DNA of 64,000 bases from Clostridia bacterium (lineage in GTDB: Bacteria > Bacillota > Clostridia > Oscillospirales > CAG-272). How positions within the stretch are numbered: the first letter of the stretch is position 1; each line of letters begins with the position of its first letter. The translations under genes and the position numbers were made by a program. The DNA is taken from NCBI GenBank assembly GCA_017547755.1, contig JAFYOX010000093.1, forward strand, positions 29,935-93,934, in the 5' to 3' direction. Shown piece after piece: positions 56,036 through 64,000 of the stretch. The notes beneath the pieces were generated by a model. The model was not told the DNA's origin. It made no database searches and saw only the letters and a list, made by a program, of their open reading frames with translations.

Positions 56036-58150
56036 ATGAAGAACGGCTTAAAAATAGCTATTTTCTACATCGTTCTCATCGGCATCATTCTGATCGCGAC
56101 GGCTTCTCTCTGGGGCACCATTCCCGAAGAAAAGCTCATCTACAGTGAAGTCGTGGATCTGTTCCGCAACGAACAGGTCAAGCAGTTTGAAGTCGATGAA
56201 GAAAACAATCTCTCCATGATCGTCCGCGCGGCATTGCCCGACGGTACCGAAGGCGAAAGCTTCCTCACGTACAAACTGAGGGACATCAACCTATTCATCA
56301 ACGACCTCGGCGAACTCATCGAAGTCCAGCATGAGGAAGGCATCATCTCCGCATACGACTATCCGCCGCCGTACAACATTCCGTGGTGGGTATCGCTCAT
56401 TCCGTACGCCATCGTCATCGTGCTTCTGATCGCGATGTGGATGTTCGTCATGAATCAGGCAACCGGCGGCAAGGGTTCCAAGATCAACTCCGTCGGCCGC
56501 GCCAAGGCAAAACTCGTCACCGCCGACAAGGCAAAGGTCTACTTCAAGGACGTTGCCGGTGCGGATGAAGAAAAGGCGGAACTCGAAGAAATCGTCGAAT
56601 TCCTCCGCAATCCCGAATATTTCACCAAGCTGGGCGCAAAGATCCCGCACGGTGTCCTCCTCGTAGGTCCTCCCGGTACCGGTAAGACCCTCATCGCAAA
56701 GGCGGTGGCAGGCGAAGCGGGCGTTCCCTTCTACTCCATCTCCGGTTCCGACTTCGTGGAAATGTACGTCGGCGTCGGTGCATCCCGTGTGCGCGACCTC
56801 TTCGACACCGCGAAGAAGAATCCCGCGGCGATCATCTTCATCGATGAAATCGACGCGGTCGGCCGTCACAGAGGCGCAGGTCTCGGCGGCGGACACGACG
56901 AACGCGAACAGACGCTCAACCAGATCCTCGTTGAAATGGACGGTTTCGGTTCCAGCGAAGGCGTCATCGTCATGGCGGCAACCAACCGTCCCGACATCCT
57001 TGACCCCGCACTTCTCCGTCCCGGCCGTTTCGACCGTCAGATCACGATGAATGCGCCCGACGTCAAGGGCCGCGAAGACATCCTCAAGGTCCACGCAAAG
57101 AACAAGCCGTTTGAAGCGGATGTTGATCTCTCCGTCATCGCAAAAACCACCGTCGGCTTCACCGGCGCGGAACTTGCGAACCTGCTCAATGAAGCCGCTC
57201 TTCTTGCAGCACGCAAGGGCAAGCACCTCATCGGCATGACCGACCTCGAGGAAGCGATGATCAAGGTCATCGTCGGTCCCGCGAAAAAGTCCCGCGTCAT
57301 CAGCGAAGCCGAAAAGAAGCTCACCGCGTACCACGAAGCAGGTCACGCGATCACCACCTGGGTCCGTCAGCCCGACGAACCGGTGCATCAGATCTCGATC
57401 ATCCCGAGCGGACGTGCGGGCGGATACACGCTCTCCTTCCCGAAGGAAGACAAATCCTACATGTCCCGCGGCATGATGGAAAGCGAGATCGTAACGCTCC
57501 TCGGCGGACGCGTTGCCGAACAGCTCATCCTCGGCGACATCTCCACCGGTGCATCGAACGACATCCAGCGCGCATCCAGCATCGCACGCCAGATGGTCAC
57601 GAAGTACGGTATGTCCGACAAGCTCGGTCCGATCCTCTACGGCAGTGAATCCTCTTCCGACGAAGTCTTCCTCGGCCGTGACTTCAACCATACGAAGAAC
57701 TATTCCGAAGAAACCGCTTCCGTGATCGACGCGGAAGTCAAGGATATCGTTCTGAAGGCGTACGAAGACGCGAAGAAGATCCTCGAAGAGAACATGGAAA
57801 AGCTCCATTTCGTTGCTTCCTATCTCATGAAGAACGAAATCATGGAAGAAGCGCAGTTTGTCCGCGCAATGAGCGAACCGGACATCACGCTTGAAGCCCT
57901 CGAGGAAATGGTTGCCGAAAAACGCCGCCGCAGCCGCGAGGAAAACGAAGCGCATGCACGCCGCATCGCCGAACTCGAAAAGCAGCGCGAAGAAGAACGT
58001 GCAAAGGAAAAGGAAGCCGAAAACCGCCGGAATCCGCAGAACCGCGATTCCGAACCGTTCCAGTTCCCCTTCCCGACCGCGCCGAAAGACGACGACAGCC
58101 GTGACGACGACAACGCGTCGGACGACAAGGACAGCGACGACAACGAATAA
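56036..58150 (+). CDS. ftsH: ATP-dependent zinc metalloprotease FtsH
   Basis: 704 residues. Two membrane helices (about 5-25 and 118-138) flank a small external domain. AAA module: Walker A GPPGTGKT near residue 210, [15 protein letters not shown], and the SRH region [20 protein letters not shown]. Zinc protease motif HEAGHAI near 433. The C-terminus has an acidic, charged tail ([16 protein letters not shown]). It degrades membrane and short-lived regulatory proteins. Third gene of the tilS-hpt-ftsH unit; a terminator follows. Confidence 0.97.
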   Translation: MKNGLKIAIFYIVLIGIILIATASLWGTIPEEKLIYSEVVDLFRNEQVKQFEVDEENNLSMIVRAALPDGTEGESFLTYKLRDINLFINDLGELIEVQHEEGIISAYDYPPPYNIPWWVSLIPYAIVIVLLIAMWMFVMNQATGGKGSKINSVGRAKAKLVTADKAKVYFKDVAGADEEKAELEEIVEFLRNPEYFTKLGAKIPHGVLLVGPPGTGKTLIAKAVAGEAGVPFYSISGSDFVEMYVGVGASRVRDLFDTAKKNPAAIIFIDEIDAVGRHRGAGLGGGHDEREQTLNQILVEMDGFGSSEGVIVMAATNRPDILDPALLRPGRFDRQITMNAPDVKGREDILKVHAKNKPFEADVDLSVIAKTTVGFTGAELANLLNEAALLAARKGKHLIGMTDLEEAMIKVIVGPAKKSRVISEAEKKLTAYHEAGHAITTWVRQPDEPVHQISIIPSGRAGGYTLSFPKEDKSYMSRGMMESEIVTLLGGRVAEQLILGDISTGASNDIQRASSIARQMVTKYGMSDKLGPILYGSESSSDEVFLGRDFNHTKNYSEETASVIDAEVKDIVLKAYEDAKKILEENMEKLHFVASYLMKNEIMEEAQFVRAMSEPDITLEALEEMVAEKRRRSREENEAHARRIAELEKQREEERAKEKEAENRRNPQNRDSEPFQFPFPTAPKDDDSRDDDNASDDKDSDDNE

Positions 58151-58159
58151 CGATCCCTG

Positions 58160-58193
58160 CAGGGAGACACCATCCGGTGTCTCCCTGTTTTTT
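58160..58193 (+). terminator. Terminator of the tilS-hpt-ftsH unit
   Basis: CAGGGAGACACC (58160-58171) pairs with GGTGTCTCCCTG (58176-58187), then a T run. Confidence 0.92.
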
Positions 58194-58264
58194 GCATTTC
58201 CGGACCGTTTCAGAGGGCACGGGAAATTCATTTTTAAAATATCATAAATAATCTGCCAAATCCC

Positions 58265-58293
58265 TTGACTTTGTTCGGCGCGCAAACTATAAT
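58265..58293 (+). promoter_or_regulatory. Promoter of the CNNM/CorC-type gene
   Basis: TTGACT (58265-58270), 17-base spacer, TATAAT (58288-58293). Confidence 0.75.
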
Positions 58294-58350
58294 AATATAA
58301 ATATGCTGCGGCACCCTGACCCGCGCAAAATTTACAACGGAGGATTTGCA

Positions 58351-58398
58351 ATGAACAGCGACGATAGTGATAACGATATGGAGGATAAGCGCCGATGA
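58351..58398 (+). CDS. Candidate 15-residue leader peptide
   Basis: Encodes MNSDDSDNDMEDKRR. The ATG has a perfect GGAGG eight bases upstream (from AACGGAGG). Its stop overlaps the next start as ATGA, and the next gene's own ribosome site (GGAGG) lies inside this ORF. Such a layout suggests translation coupling. Alternatively the upstream GGAGG could act as a standby site and this peptide may have no role. Confidence 0.45.
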   Translation: MNSDDSDNDMEDKRR

Positions 58399-59675
58399 CG
58401 ACTCAGCATCTTACCCAGATTATCGTGATCGTGGTTCTGGTACTCATGTCGGGATATTTCTCGGCAACCGAAACCGCCTTTTCATCACTGAACAAAACCC
58501 GCCTGAAAACCCTGATCGAAAAAGGAAACAGGCGTGCGGCTCTGACCCTCGCCCTTTCCGAAAAATACGACAATCTCCTCTCGACCATCCTGATCGGGAA
58601 CAACATTGTGAACATCGCGATGTCCTCGATCAGCACCCTTCTCTTCCTCGATCTGCTCGGCGACATGGGCGCCAGCGTTTCGACGGCAGTCATTACCGTG
58701 GTCGTTCTGATTTTCGGTGAAATCTCGCCGAAGAGCATCGCCAAGGAATGTCCCGAAAAGTTTGCCATGTTCTCGGCACCGATCATCAACTTTATCCTGA
58801 TCGTGCTGACGCCGTTCAATTTCCTGTTCGCGCAGTGGAAAAAGCTGCTTGCAAAGCTGTTCTCTCTCGACAACGACACAAAAATGTCGCAGGAAGAACT
58901 CCTGATGCTCGTGGAAGAAGTCCAGCAGGACGGCAGCATCGACAAGACCGAAGGCGAACTTCTGAAGAACGCCATCGAATTCGGGGATCTCGAAGCAAAG
59001 GATATCCTGACGCACCGTCTGGATCTCGCGGCTGTTGCGGTCACGGACTCCAAGGAAGAGATCGCAAAAGTCTTCCTCGAATCGAAGTTCTCCCGGATCC
59101 TCGTCTACGACGACAGCATCGACAATATCATCGGTGTTCTGCATCATAAGGATTTCTATACGGAAAGCGGCGTGACGGACGCGGACATCCGCGACATCAT
59201 GACGCCCCCGATCTTCGTCATCAAGGAAGTCAAGATCGACCTCGTTCTGCGTGAACTGCAGAAAAAGAAGTCCCATCTTGCCGTCGTTCTCGACGAATAC
59301 GGCGGAACCTACGGCGTGATCACGATGGAAGACATCCTCGACGAACTGGTCGGCGAGCTGTGGACGGAACCCGAAGAAAACAACGAAAACTTCAAGAAGC
59401 TCTCCGACGATCTCTACCGCATCCTTGCGTCCATCGATCTTGACGAATTCTGCGAATATTTTGAAATCGAGATCGAATCCGATATGGTCTCCTTCAGCGG
59501 ATGGATCACCGACCGTCTTGAAAAAATCCCGACGACCGGCGACCAGTTCGAATACGAAGGCATGGTCATCCGTGTTCTGTCGACCGATTCGCACCGCGTC
59601 TCCGAGGTGGAAGTCCGTCTCACAGAAGATTTCCGCAAGGAAAAGGAAGACGAAAAAGAGAACGCTGTGTTATAA
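58395..59675 (+). CDS. CNNM/CorC-type hemolysin-family membrane protein
   Basis: 426 residues. An N-terminal DUF21/CNNM membrane domain (four helices, residues ~8-150) includes SGYFSATETAFSSLNKTRLK. A CBS-domain pair (~205-325) follows, with the DEYGGTYGVITMEDILDELV block, then a CorC_HlyC domain (~345-420). Members are implicated in Mg2+/Co2+ handling; the 'hemolysin' name is historical. It starts with ATGA overlap to the short leader ORF. A strong bidirectional terminator follows. Confidence 0.9.
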   Translation: MTTQHLTQIIVIVVLVLMSGYFSATETAFSSLNKTRLKTLIEKGNRRAALTLALSEKYDNLLSTILIGNNIVNIAMSSISTLLFLDLLGDMGASVSTAVITVVVLIFGEISPKSIAKECPEKFAMFSAPIINFILIVLTPFNFLFAQWKKLLAKLFSLDNDTKMSQEELLMLVEEVQQDGSIDKTEGELLKNAIEFGDLEAKDILTHRLDLAAVAVTDSKEEIAKVFLESKFSRILVYDDSIDNIIGVLHHKDFYTESGVTDADIRDIMTPPIFVIKEVKIDLVLRELQKKKSHLAVVLDEYGGTYGVITMEDILDELVGELWTEPEENNENFKKLSDDLYRILASIDLDEFCEYFEIEIESDMVSFSGWITDRLEKIPTTGDQFEYEGMVIRVLSTDSHRVSEVEVRLTEDFRKEKEDEKENAVL

Positions 59676-59698
59676 CATAAAATTATATTTCCGGCATT

Positions 59699-59735
59699 AT
59701 AAAAAGTGCAGATGCGTTGCATCTGCACTTTTTCT
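59699..59735. terminator. Bidirectional terminator
   Basis: AAAAAGTGCAGATGC (59701-59715) pairs with GCATCTGCACTTTTT (59719-59733), a perfect stem with A and T runs, between convergent genes. Confidence 0.92.
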
Positions 59736-59750
59736 GTCGCTGTATTTGAA

Positions 59751-61196
59751 TTATTCAAGTTCCGTGAAGTCCTTGACGATACGTTCGAGAGTCTTCTTTG
59801 CGGCTTTTTCCTGTTTTGCCATCGCAGATGCGAAGTCGGTGGAGCCGGATGCGGCAAGAGTCTGGAAGATGCTGCCGATACCGCCGACGGAGTAGATACG
59901 GCCGATGTCGTAAACGCGGTTTGCAAGCGCGATGTCGAGCATTTCCGCGGATTCATCGTCGCGGGCATACTTACGGGAGAGCGCGATGTCGTAGTAAGCG
60001 GGCGTTACCTGAATGTAGGACTGGATCGCCATGCCTTCGAGAACGGAAGTGATCATGCCAAGGTCTTCGGAGGTCTTCGGAACGGTTGCCGTGGAGGAGA
60101 TCGCATTGCAGTAGGTATAATACTGTTCCTGCATTTCATCGTACTTCGGGATCGGAAGTACACCGAACGCGGTTTCCATATCGCGGACGTTTACGATGTA
60201 ACTGAGAACTTCACCGTAGAAGAGAACGCGGTCTTCCATGAACATCGTCTTACCGACGGCAACGTCGGACGGAATGCGGGTAATATTGTCTTCGGAAATG
60301 ATCTTGACGACCTTTTCAAGTGCCGATACCGTCTTTTCCATGTCGACATTCAGCACCGGAACGCCGGTTTCGTCATAGCTGATGAGGGTCAGGTCAGAAC
60401 CGTAGAAGAACGTGCAGGGACCTTCGCCTGTGGTTACGTAGCCGTAGCGGTCGCTGTCGGTATAGGAACCGTCGCCGTCGAGGTCGGTGGTCACGTTCAT
60501 GCACATTTCGCGGAACTGGTCGATCGTCCACTTGCCTTCGCGCACGAGTTCATACGGAACTTCCAGACCGACGTCGGTGATGAGCTGCTTGTTGAACAGC
60601 TGGATATAGGTAACGTCGTTGTCGAGATAGTTGATATCGCCGTTCATGAAGAAGACCTTGTCCGCAATTTCCATCGCGAGCGTCCCCTGGTCCCACCACG
60701 CTTCGGTGAGATTCAGATTTTCGAGCTTGTTGTAGTCCATCAGAAGGCCTACCTGCGCCATCGAAGCCGCAGTCGCCATGTTCTAGGTGCCGTCACCGGC
60801 CTGTACTGCCTGCCGTACGATGGAGTTGACGTCGCCGGGAGTCAGCGTAATGTTTCAGTTGAAGCGATCGTTGACCGAGAGATTCCGGTTGTATACGGCA
60901 TCATTGACCGCATCCCCGGTAAGTTCTTCGACCCAGATTTCCTTTTCGGAGTTGCCGGTCGCCGCCTGTGCCGCAATGCCGAAATCCGCACCGCCGAAGT
61001 CCGCATCGGCGATCGCGGAGAACTTTTCCTTTGCGAGGTCGTATTTGTCCGGTTCCGGAGCTTCCTCAACGGTTTCGGTATCACCGGAAACAGCCGTACT
61101 GCCGTCCGTACCTTCGTCCGTCGTCGTTTCCGAACAGGACGCGAACATCGGCAGGAGCATTGCCGCCACAAGGGCAAGAAGAAGACTGCGTTTCAT
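59751..61196 (-). pseudogene. Extracellular solute-binding lipoprotein gene with two in-frame stop codons
   Basis: One reading frame of 482 codons encodes an ABC-type solute-binding protein: signal peptide with lipobox FASC (Cys21), acidic linker, then a typical family-1 body with LDGDGSYTDSDRYGYVT. Codon 114 is TGA (60857-60855), between RFN and NIT; codon 138 is TAG (60785-60783), between GDGT and NMA. The frame is not shifted and similarity and codon use continue smoothly across both, so the gene was intact recently. TAG could come from a Tyr codon. Start ATG at 61196 with AAAGGAT upstream; a good promoter is still present. No permease genes are adjacent. Confidence 0.8.
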
Positions 61197-61265
61197 AAAA
61201 AATCCTTTCATCCGCCGCACGACATCCGGGTCACGCCGCGGAAATACAAAATTTCAGTTGAGTCA

Positions 61266-61294
61266 ATTATAGCATGATTTCCGGGAATAGTAAA
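61266..61294 (-). promoter_or_regulatory. Promoter of the broken solute-binding protein gene
   Basis: Minus strand TTTACT (61294-61289), 17-base spacer, TATAAT (61271-61266). Confidence 0.7.
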
Positions 61295-61364
61295 GCATGA
61301 CCGCCGGAACGGCGGTATTTTCGGGAATAAATATAAATTTACAGACTAAAATTTAGTCAAACTA

Positions 61365-61402
61365 ACAAAACACCGGACAGAGAAATTCTGTCCGGCAGTT
61401 TT
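61365..61402 (-). terminator. Terminator of the HMGL-like aldolase gene
   Basis: CCGGACAG (61373-61380) pairs with CTGTCCGG (61388-61395), with T-rich tracts on both strands. Confidence 0.8.
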
Positions 61403-62356
61403 TTATTCATTATCGAGCAGTTCCTTGTAGAATTCGCAGTAATCCCCGCGTCCCTGCGCGGTGAATGCCATCGCGTCGCGCGGATGACGGTTGAGCTGTC
61501 CGGTGAACATATACTGGAGGTCGAATCCCCACATTACGCCGGATTTTCTCAGCGGGATCATGTACTTTTCGATGAATGTCAGGATGCTGTAGAGATTGTA
61601 CTTCGGATTTTTCAGGAATCCGAGCAGAAGTTCCATCGCGCAGTTGCCCGCACCGCGTCCCATTCCCTGCACCGTCGCGTCAAGGTAGCTGACCCCGCGG
61701 GAGAGCGTGTCGATGGTATTGGCAAAGGCAAGGTTCTGGTTGTTGTGCGCGTGAAAGCCGACCTTCTTGCCCGCTTCTTCGGCGGCTCTGAGGTAGATCA
61801 TCGCGAGATCGGACGCGCTTTCCGGGCAGAATACCCCGTAGCTGTCCACGAGATAGATCACATCCGCGGCAGATCCGGCAAGCATCGTCAGCGCTTCTTC
61901 GATCCGGTTTCCGCCTGCCTGCGAGACCGCCATGATGTTGCAGGTCGTCTCGTAGCCGAGTTCATGCAGATGCCCGATCATTTCCAGTGCCGCCGGAATC
62001 TGATGGATATAACACGCCACACGCACCATATCGATCACGGATTCGGACTTCGGCAGAAAATCACGCCGGAAATTGCAGCGCTCCACGTCCGCCATCACGG
62101 AAATTTTCATCCCCGAAGGATTGTCCCCGACAATCGCGCGCAGATCTTCCTCGCGGCAGAATTTCCACGGTCCGGATTCCTTCGTATCGAAGAGGTCCGG
62201 ATCCGCCTTGTAGCCGAACTCCATATAGTCAACGCCGCTTTTGATATTGGTCTTATACAGTGCGCGCACAAACTCCTCGCTGAAGCGGAAATTATTGCAC
62301 AGACCGCCGTCACGCAGGGTCGCGTCAAGCACCCGTACGTCCTCACGGACGCTCAT
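61403..62356 (-). CDS. HMG-CoA-lyase-like (HMGL) aldolase superfamily protein
   Basis: 317 residues from the ATG at 62356. DRE-TIM metallolyase pattern: VLDATLRDGGLCNNF carries the DRE-like motif, YMEFGYKADPDLF follows, and GFHAHNNQNLAFAN holds the two metal-binding His; VQGMGRGAGN is the closing Gly-rich loop. Close to 4-hydroxy-2-oxovalerate aldolase/isopropylmalate-synthase-like proteins of unknown substrate. AAAAGGG lies six bases before this ATG; the in-frame ATG at 62374, with AGGAG 13 bases upstream, is a near-equal alternative. Single-gene unit. Confidence 0.78.
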   Translation of the reverse strand: MSVREDVRVLDATLRDGGLCNNFRFSEEFVRALYKTNIKSGVDYMEFGYKADPDLFDTKESGPWKFCREEDLRAIVGDNPSGMKISVMADVERCNFRRDFLPKSESVIDMVRVACYIHQIPAALEMIGHLHELGYETTCNIMAVSQAGGNRIEEALTMLAGSAADVIYLVDSYGVFCPESASDLAMIYLRAAEEAGKKVGFHAHNNQNLAFANTIDTLSRGVSYLDATVQGMGRGAGNCAMELLLGFLKNPKYNLYSILTFIEKYMIPLRKSGVMWGFDLQYMFTGQLNRHPRDAMAFTAQGRGDYCEFYKELLDNE

Positions 62357-62540
62357 CAGATTCCCTTTTCTCATGGACACCGGAGTTCTCCTTTGCTGTG
62401 GAAATACAAAATTCATTTTTATTATACCGCAAATTCTCCCGGGAATCAAGATTTTCGGAAAAAACTTTTGTTCCATGCCCACAGAAGAACCGAAAAAACG
62501 GAGGATTGCTTTTTACGGCAATCCTCCGGCTGTTATACAG

Positions 62541-63809
62541 TTACGGGAACAGAATGATCAGGAACTGGGAGACCAGAACTACAGCGATCAGCGCTACGGG
62601 ATAGGTAGCGGCATATGCGGCAGCCACATCTTCCGTCTTTGCGACGTTGATGAGGGTACCGAGCGCGGGAGTCGAGGTCATACCGCCTGTGAGAGAGCCC
62701 AGATTGTTCAGCAGACTCAGCTTGAGAACGTACTTTGCAAAGATGAAGCCGATGATCATGGGGCATACCGTCATGATGACGCCGTATACAAAGTACATGA
62801 TGTCGAAGTTTTCCACGAAGTCCGCACCGCCGGGGATCCCTGCACCGACAAGGAACAGAACCAGACCCAGTTCACGGAACAGCTTCAGGGTATGCTGGTC
62901 GGGCATCACGCTCAGCTTGCCGATTCTGCCGAAATGGCCGAGGATCAGCGCAACGAGCAGACAGCCGCCGGTGGTGGTCAGGGAGAAGCAGGTGCCTTCC
63001 AGACCAGCAGAAGAAAGCGGGATCTTGATTTTGCCAACGATCGTACCGAGAACAGCCGCCAGAGCAAATACACCGAAACCGTGGTCGTCGAGCTTGAGAA
63101 GCCCTGCAACGGTCTTCTTGAGATCGGTCTTTTCTTCCTTGACAACGAGTTTGGAACGTTCCAGGTCCATGTCAGCCTTCATCACCTTGGGAACCAGCTG
63201 AACGAAGAGAACTACACCGATAACGCCGAAGATGTACGCGATCCCGTGACCTACGGAAACCAGACTGGTCAGAGACGGGTCAACGGTTGCCTTTGCCGCA
63301 GAGAATGCGGGAGTGGAGGTCAGAGAACCGGAAAGCAGACCAACGATCATCGCCGTAAAGCCCGCCGAGGTTTCGATCGTGGAACCATAACCGATCACCT
63401 TGCCCATAGCGATGCAGAGCGCGGCGGAAAGACCGCCGGCAACAATGATCACCAGACCGAGAAGAACGTAGGACTTGAAATTTCTCTTCATATTTCCGAA
63501 GAACTTGGGACCTGCAATGAAGCCGACCGAAGTAACGAAGAGGATCAGACCGAGCTGTTCCACAACTTCCAGTGCTTTTTCAAGGAAATTCACAGTTTCG
63601 GTTTCTCCCTTGATGATCATCTGGGATTCCAGAGGACCGATCAGCAGGGCGCCGAACAGGAGAGCAACCACAAATACGCCGGCATCGCCGAGAGATACGC
63701 CTTTGATGGTTATTCTGCCAAGTGCATATCCCGCAAACAGGATGCCGAAGATGCAGAGCATCAGGAACGAGATGCCTGTTACAGGAATTACACCGCCAAA
63801 TAAATTCAT
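62541..63809 (-). CDS. AspT/YidE-family transporter (putative aspartate:alanine exchanger-like)
   Basis: 422 residues, about ten helices in two similar halves. Each half has a duplicated signature: TSVGFIAGPKFF, then GSLTSTPAFSAAK in the first; FLVGAGIPGG, then GGMTSTPALGTL in the second. The two TrkA_C domains found in the middle of long YidE proteins are missing; a short charged loop (RSKLVVKEEKTDLKK) replaces them. The substrate is probably an amino or carboxylic acid. It lies 51 bases downstream of a partial gene on the same strand. Confidence 0.83.
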   Translation of the reverse strand: MNLFGGVIPVTGISFLMLCIFGILFAGYALGRITIKGVSLGDAGVFVVALLFGALLIGPLESQMIIKGETETVNFLEKALEVVEQLGLILFVTSVGFIAGPKFFGNMKRNFKSYVLLGLVIIVAGGLSAALCIAMGKVIGYGSTIETSAGFTAMIVGLLSGSLTSTPAFSAAKATVDPSLTSLVSVGHGIAYIFGVIGVVLFVQLVPKVMKADMDLERSKLVVKEEKTDLKKTVAGLLKLDDHGFGVFALAAVLGTIVGKIKIPLSSAGLEGTCFSLTTTGGCLLVALILGHFGRIGKLSVMPDQHTLKLFRELGLVLFLVGAGIPGGADFVENFDIMYFVYGVIMTVCPMIIGFIFAKYVLKLSLLNNLGSLTGGMTSTPALGTLINVAKTEDVAAAYAATYPVALIAVVLVSQFLIILFP

Positions 63810-63860
63810 ATTGTCGTAACCTTTTTCTTTCTTTTATATATTCCTGTTTATTCCGTTTTC

Positions 63861-64000
63861 TCAGAACGCGTCTTTTTCAAGCTTTTCGTTGCCGTGGTCG
63901 TAAACGGGGAGAAGCTTCGGGGAAACCACATCGGTATCAATACCGGCTTCCTTCGCTTCAGCGGCAAACTTCGCGATGTGATCGAGCGTCAGTGCGCCGA
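63861..64000 (-). CDS. C-terminal end of an unidentified protein (5' end outside the window)
   Basis: The minus-strand frame runs in from the window edge to a TGA at 63863-63861. Visible are about 45 residues: a helix (LTLDHIAKFAAEAKEAGID), then TDVVSPKLLPVYDHGNEKLE and a short acidic tail. No family can be named from this. It lies directly upstream of the AspT/YidE-like transporter with 51 bases between, so the missing part may be the enzyme that uses the transported substrate. Confidence 0.5.
   Translation of the reverse strand, partial: GALTLDHIAKFAAEAKEAGIDTDVVSPKLLPVYDHGNEKLEKDAF

Noticed and set aside
61403-62482. Longer N-terminus for the HMGL-like protein (GTG at 62482)
   Set aside because: The extra residues are not aldolase-like and lie upstream of usable ribosome sites at 62356 and 62374.

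Overview
The window reads as chromosomal DNA from a Gram-positive, moderately GC-rich Clostridia, probably an Oscillospirales-type gut or rumen anaerobe. This is inferred from FtsH/TilS/Hpt synteny, SLH and transglutaminase surface proteins, lipoprotein signal peptides, a short HisG with HisZ, class 1B PyrD/PyrK, sigma-A-type promoters (TTGACA-N17-TATAAT) and strong AGGAGG ribosome sites. No rRNA, tRNA, phage, IS element or CRISPR array was seen.

Layout. 1-2.8 kb: the tail of a membrane protein, a uroporphyrinogen-decarboxylase-like protein and an iron alcohol dehydrogenase. 2.9-13.2 kb: a complete de novo UMP operon, pyrC-carA-carB-pyrK-pyrD-pyrF-pyrE-pyrB-pyrI, with a structured leader that may attenuate. 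Its CarA has serine in place of the glutaminase cysteine, so the operon may run on free ammonia. 13.3-16.3 kb: a trigger-factor-like lipoprotein, a membrane protein and a divergent M14 peptidase. 16.4-17.7 kb: an SPFH membrane protein and an Arc-like ribbon-helix-helix protein behind a promoter with two TGATATCA palindromes. 17.9-21.7 kb: TrkA/TrkH potassium uptake and a SpoIVFB-like M50 protease with a small membrane partner. 21.8-25.9 kb: sulfate activation, with APS kinase fused to PAP phosphatase (CysC-CysQ), CysD and CysN.

25.9-35.6 kb: an alpha/beta hydrolase, then a ten-gene minus-strand histidine operon, hisZ-G-D-(glycosidase-like)-C-B-H-A-F-IE, in which a beta-propeller glycosidase-like gene sits between hisD and hisC. 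35.9-43.0 kb: a small P-loop kinase, a metallophosphoesterase, an MBL hydrolase, PepF, a GDPD-like phosphodiesterase and a MurJ/SpoVB-type flippase that appears to start at CTG. 43.1-50.0 kb: paired DUF3592-like proteins, GH127, an SGNH lipoprotein, an MBL lipoprotein with a lamin-tail domain and a transglutaminase with SLH domains. 50.0-53.9 kb: a hydroxypyruvate-isomerase-like protein, an unknown anchored protein, a CofE-like ligase homolog and a small membrane protein. 53.9-59.7 kb: tilS-hpt-ftsH and a CNNM/CorC-type protein with a possible 15-codon leader ORF. 59.7-64 kb: a solute-binding lipoprotein gene broken by two in-frame stops, an HMGL-like aldolase, an AspT/YidE-like transporter and the C-terminal end of an unidentified protein.

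A family of intergenic hairpin repeats, with a core GGGGAAACnTTTTT / AAAAAnGTTTCCCC, is scattered between operons. Three copies carry a second stem-loop whose arms change together. Nearly every gene has a long shadow ORF on the opposite strand; these were not annotated.
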